DNA from: an uncultured Verrucomicrobiota bacterium
GTDB lineage: Bacteria > Verrucomicrobiota > Verrucomicrobiia > Limisphaerales > UBA9464
Direction of reading: 5' to 3'
Assembly: GCA_903864375.1 (NCBI GenBank)
Contig: CAIPFS010000546.1
Coordinates: 1-5,844 of the forward strand
DNA: 5,844 nucleotides
The notes below the pieces were generated by a model that worked only from the letters and a program-made list of their open reading frames with translations, was not told the origin of the DNA and did no database searches. This document shows positions 5,758-5,844 of the stretch, piece by piece. Made by a program: the position numbers and the translations under genes. The first letter of the stretch is position 1. Each line of letters starts with the position of its first letter.

Positions 5758-5844
5758 ATGCCCGAAATTATTCCTGTCACGACCACGCGTCGTGATTTCC
5801 TCAAGAGCACGGGAACTCTTGCCGCCGCGACCTCGCTGGCTGGC
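5758..5844 (+). CDS. Start of a Tat-exported protein, 3' truncated
   Basis: Only 29 codons are visible. The N-terminus MPEIIPVTTTRRDFLKST is followed by GTLAAATSLAG. This is a twin-arginine signal: the RRDFLK motif followed by a weakly hydrophobic, Ala-rich segment. Folded, often cofactor-containing or oxidoreductase-type proteins leave the cytoplasm this way. ATG 5758 is the first start after an in-frame stop (TGA 5746-5748), so the start is well fixed, although only a GGA lies just before it. In Verrucomicrobiota and Planctomycetota similar leaders are common on Gfo/Idh/MocA-like dehydrogenases, DUF1501 proteins and sulfatases, but nothing of the mature protein is visible, so no function is assigned. 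The 83-base gap suggests a unit separate from the exporter. Confidence 0.75.
   Translation, partial: MPEIIPVTTTRRDFLKSTGTLAAATSLAG

Overview
The window is a compact bacterial segment with about 60% G+C by eye. Every gene is on the + strand and the gaps are short. The clearest content is a self-contained export operon: a TetR-family regulator, an FtsX-type ABC permease, an ABC ATPase, a periplasmic adaptor (HlyD/MacA/DevB type) and a TolC-type outer-membrane channel. The TolC-type protein and the Tat signal peptide show a Gram-negative (diderm) cell. The prepilin peptidase has a polar insert just before its second catalytic aspartate, several starts lack Shine-Dalgarno sites, and the last gene begins with a TTRRDFLK-type Tat leader. 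From memory these traits fit Verrucomicrobiota or a relative, but no marker gene here settles the lineage.

Layout. Positions 1-497 hold the C-terminal part of a type IV prepilin peptidase, cut by the window start. The 107-base gap at 498-604 carries a notable regulatory candidate: two 12-bp palindromes of the form AAAC-N4-GTTT at 545-556 and 558-569, one base apart, running into a plausible -35/-10 pair. The regulator gene follows (605-1339, or from a TTG at 644 that has a good ribosome-binding site). Three bases later comes the permease (1343-2491), 4 bases later the ATPase (2496-3257), 14 bases later the adaptor (3272-4234), and 51 bases later the TolC-like channel (4286-5674). The 51-base gap carries overlapping palindromes and a perfect TTGACA. 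After 83 bases with no convincing terminator, a new gene with a Tat signal peptide begins at 5758 and leaves the window.

How they work together. The permease and ATPase would form a MacB/LolCDE/DevCA-like mechanotransmission transporter (two permeases plus two ATPases). The adaptor would link it across the periplasm to the TolC channel, giving a complete DevBCA-TolC-style pump encoded in one operon. The regulator's C-terminal half resembles the CecR (YbiH) family, whose E. coli member controls another adaptor-plus-ABC exporter operon (ybhGFSR). A local repressor released by a small ligand that the pump exports is the simplest reading. The substrate cannot be read from the sequence. I see no RNA gene, CRISPR array, insertion sequence or clearly novel system. 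The most original signal is the tandem operator-like site before the regulator.
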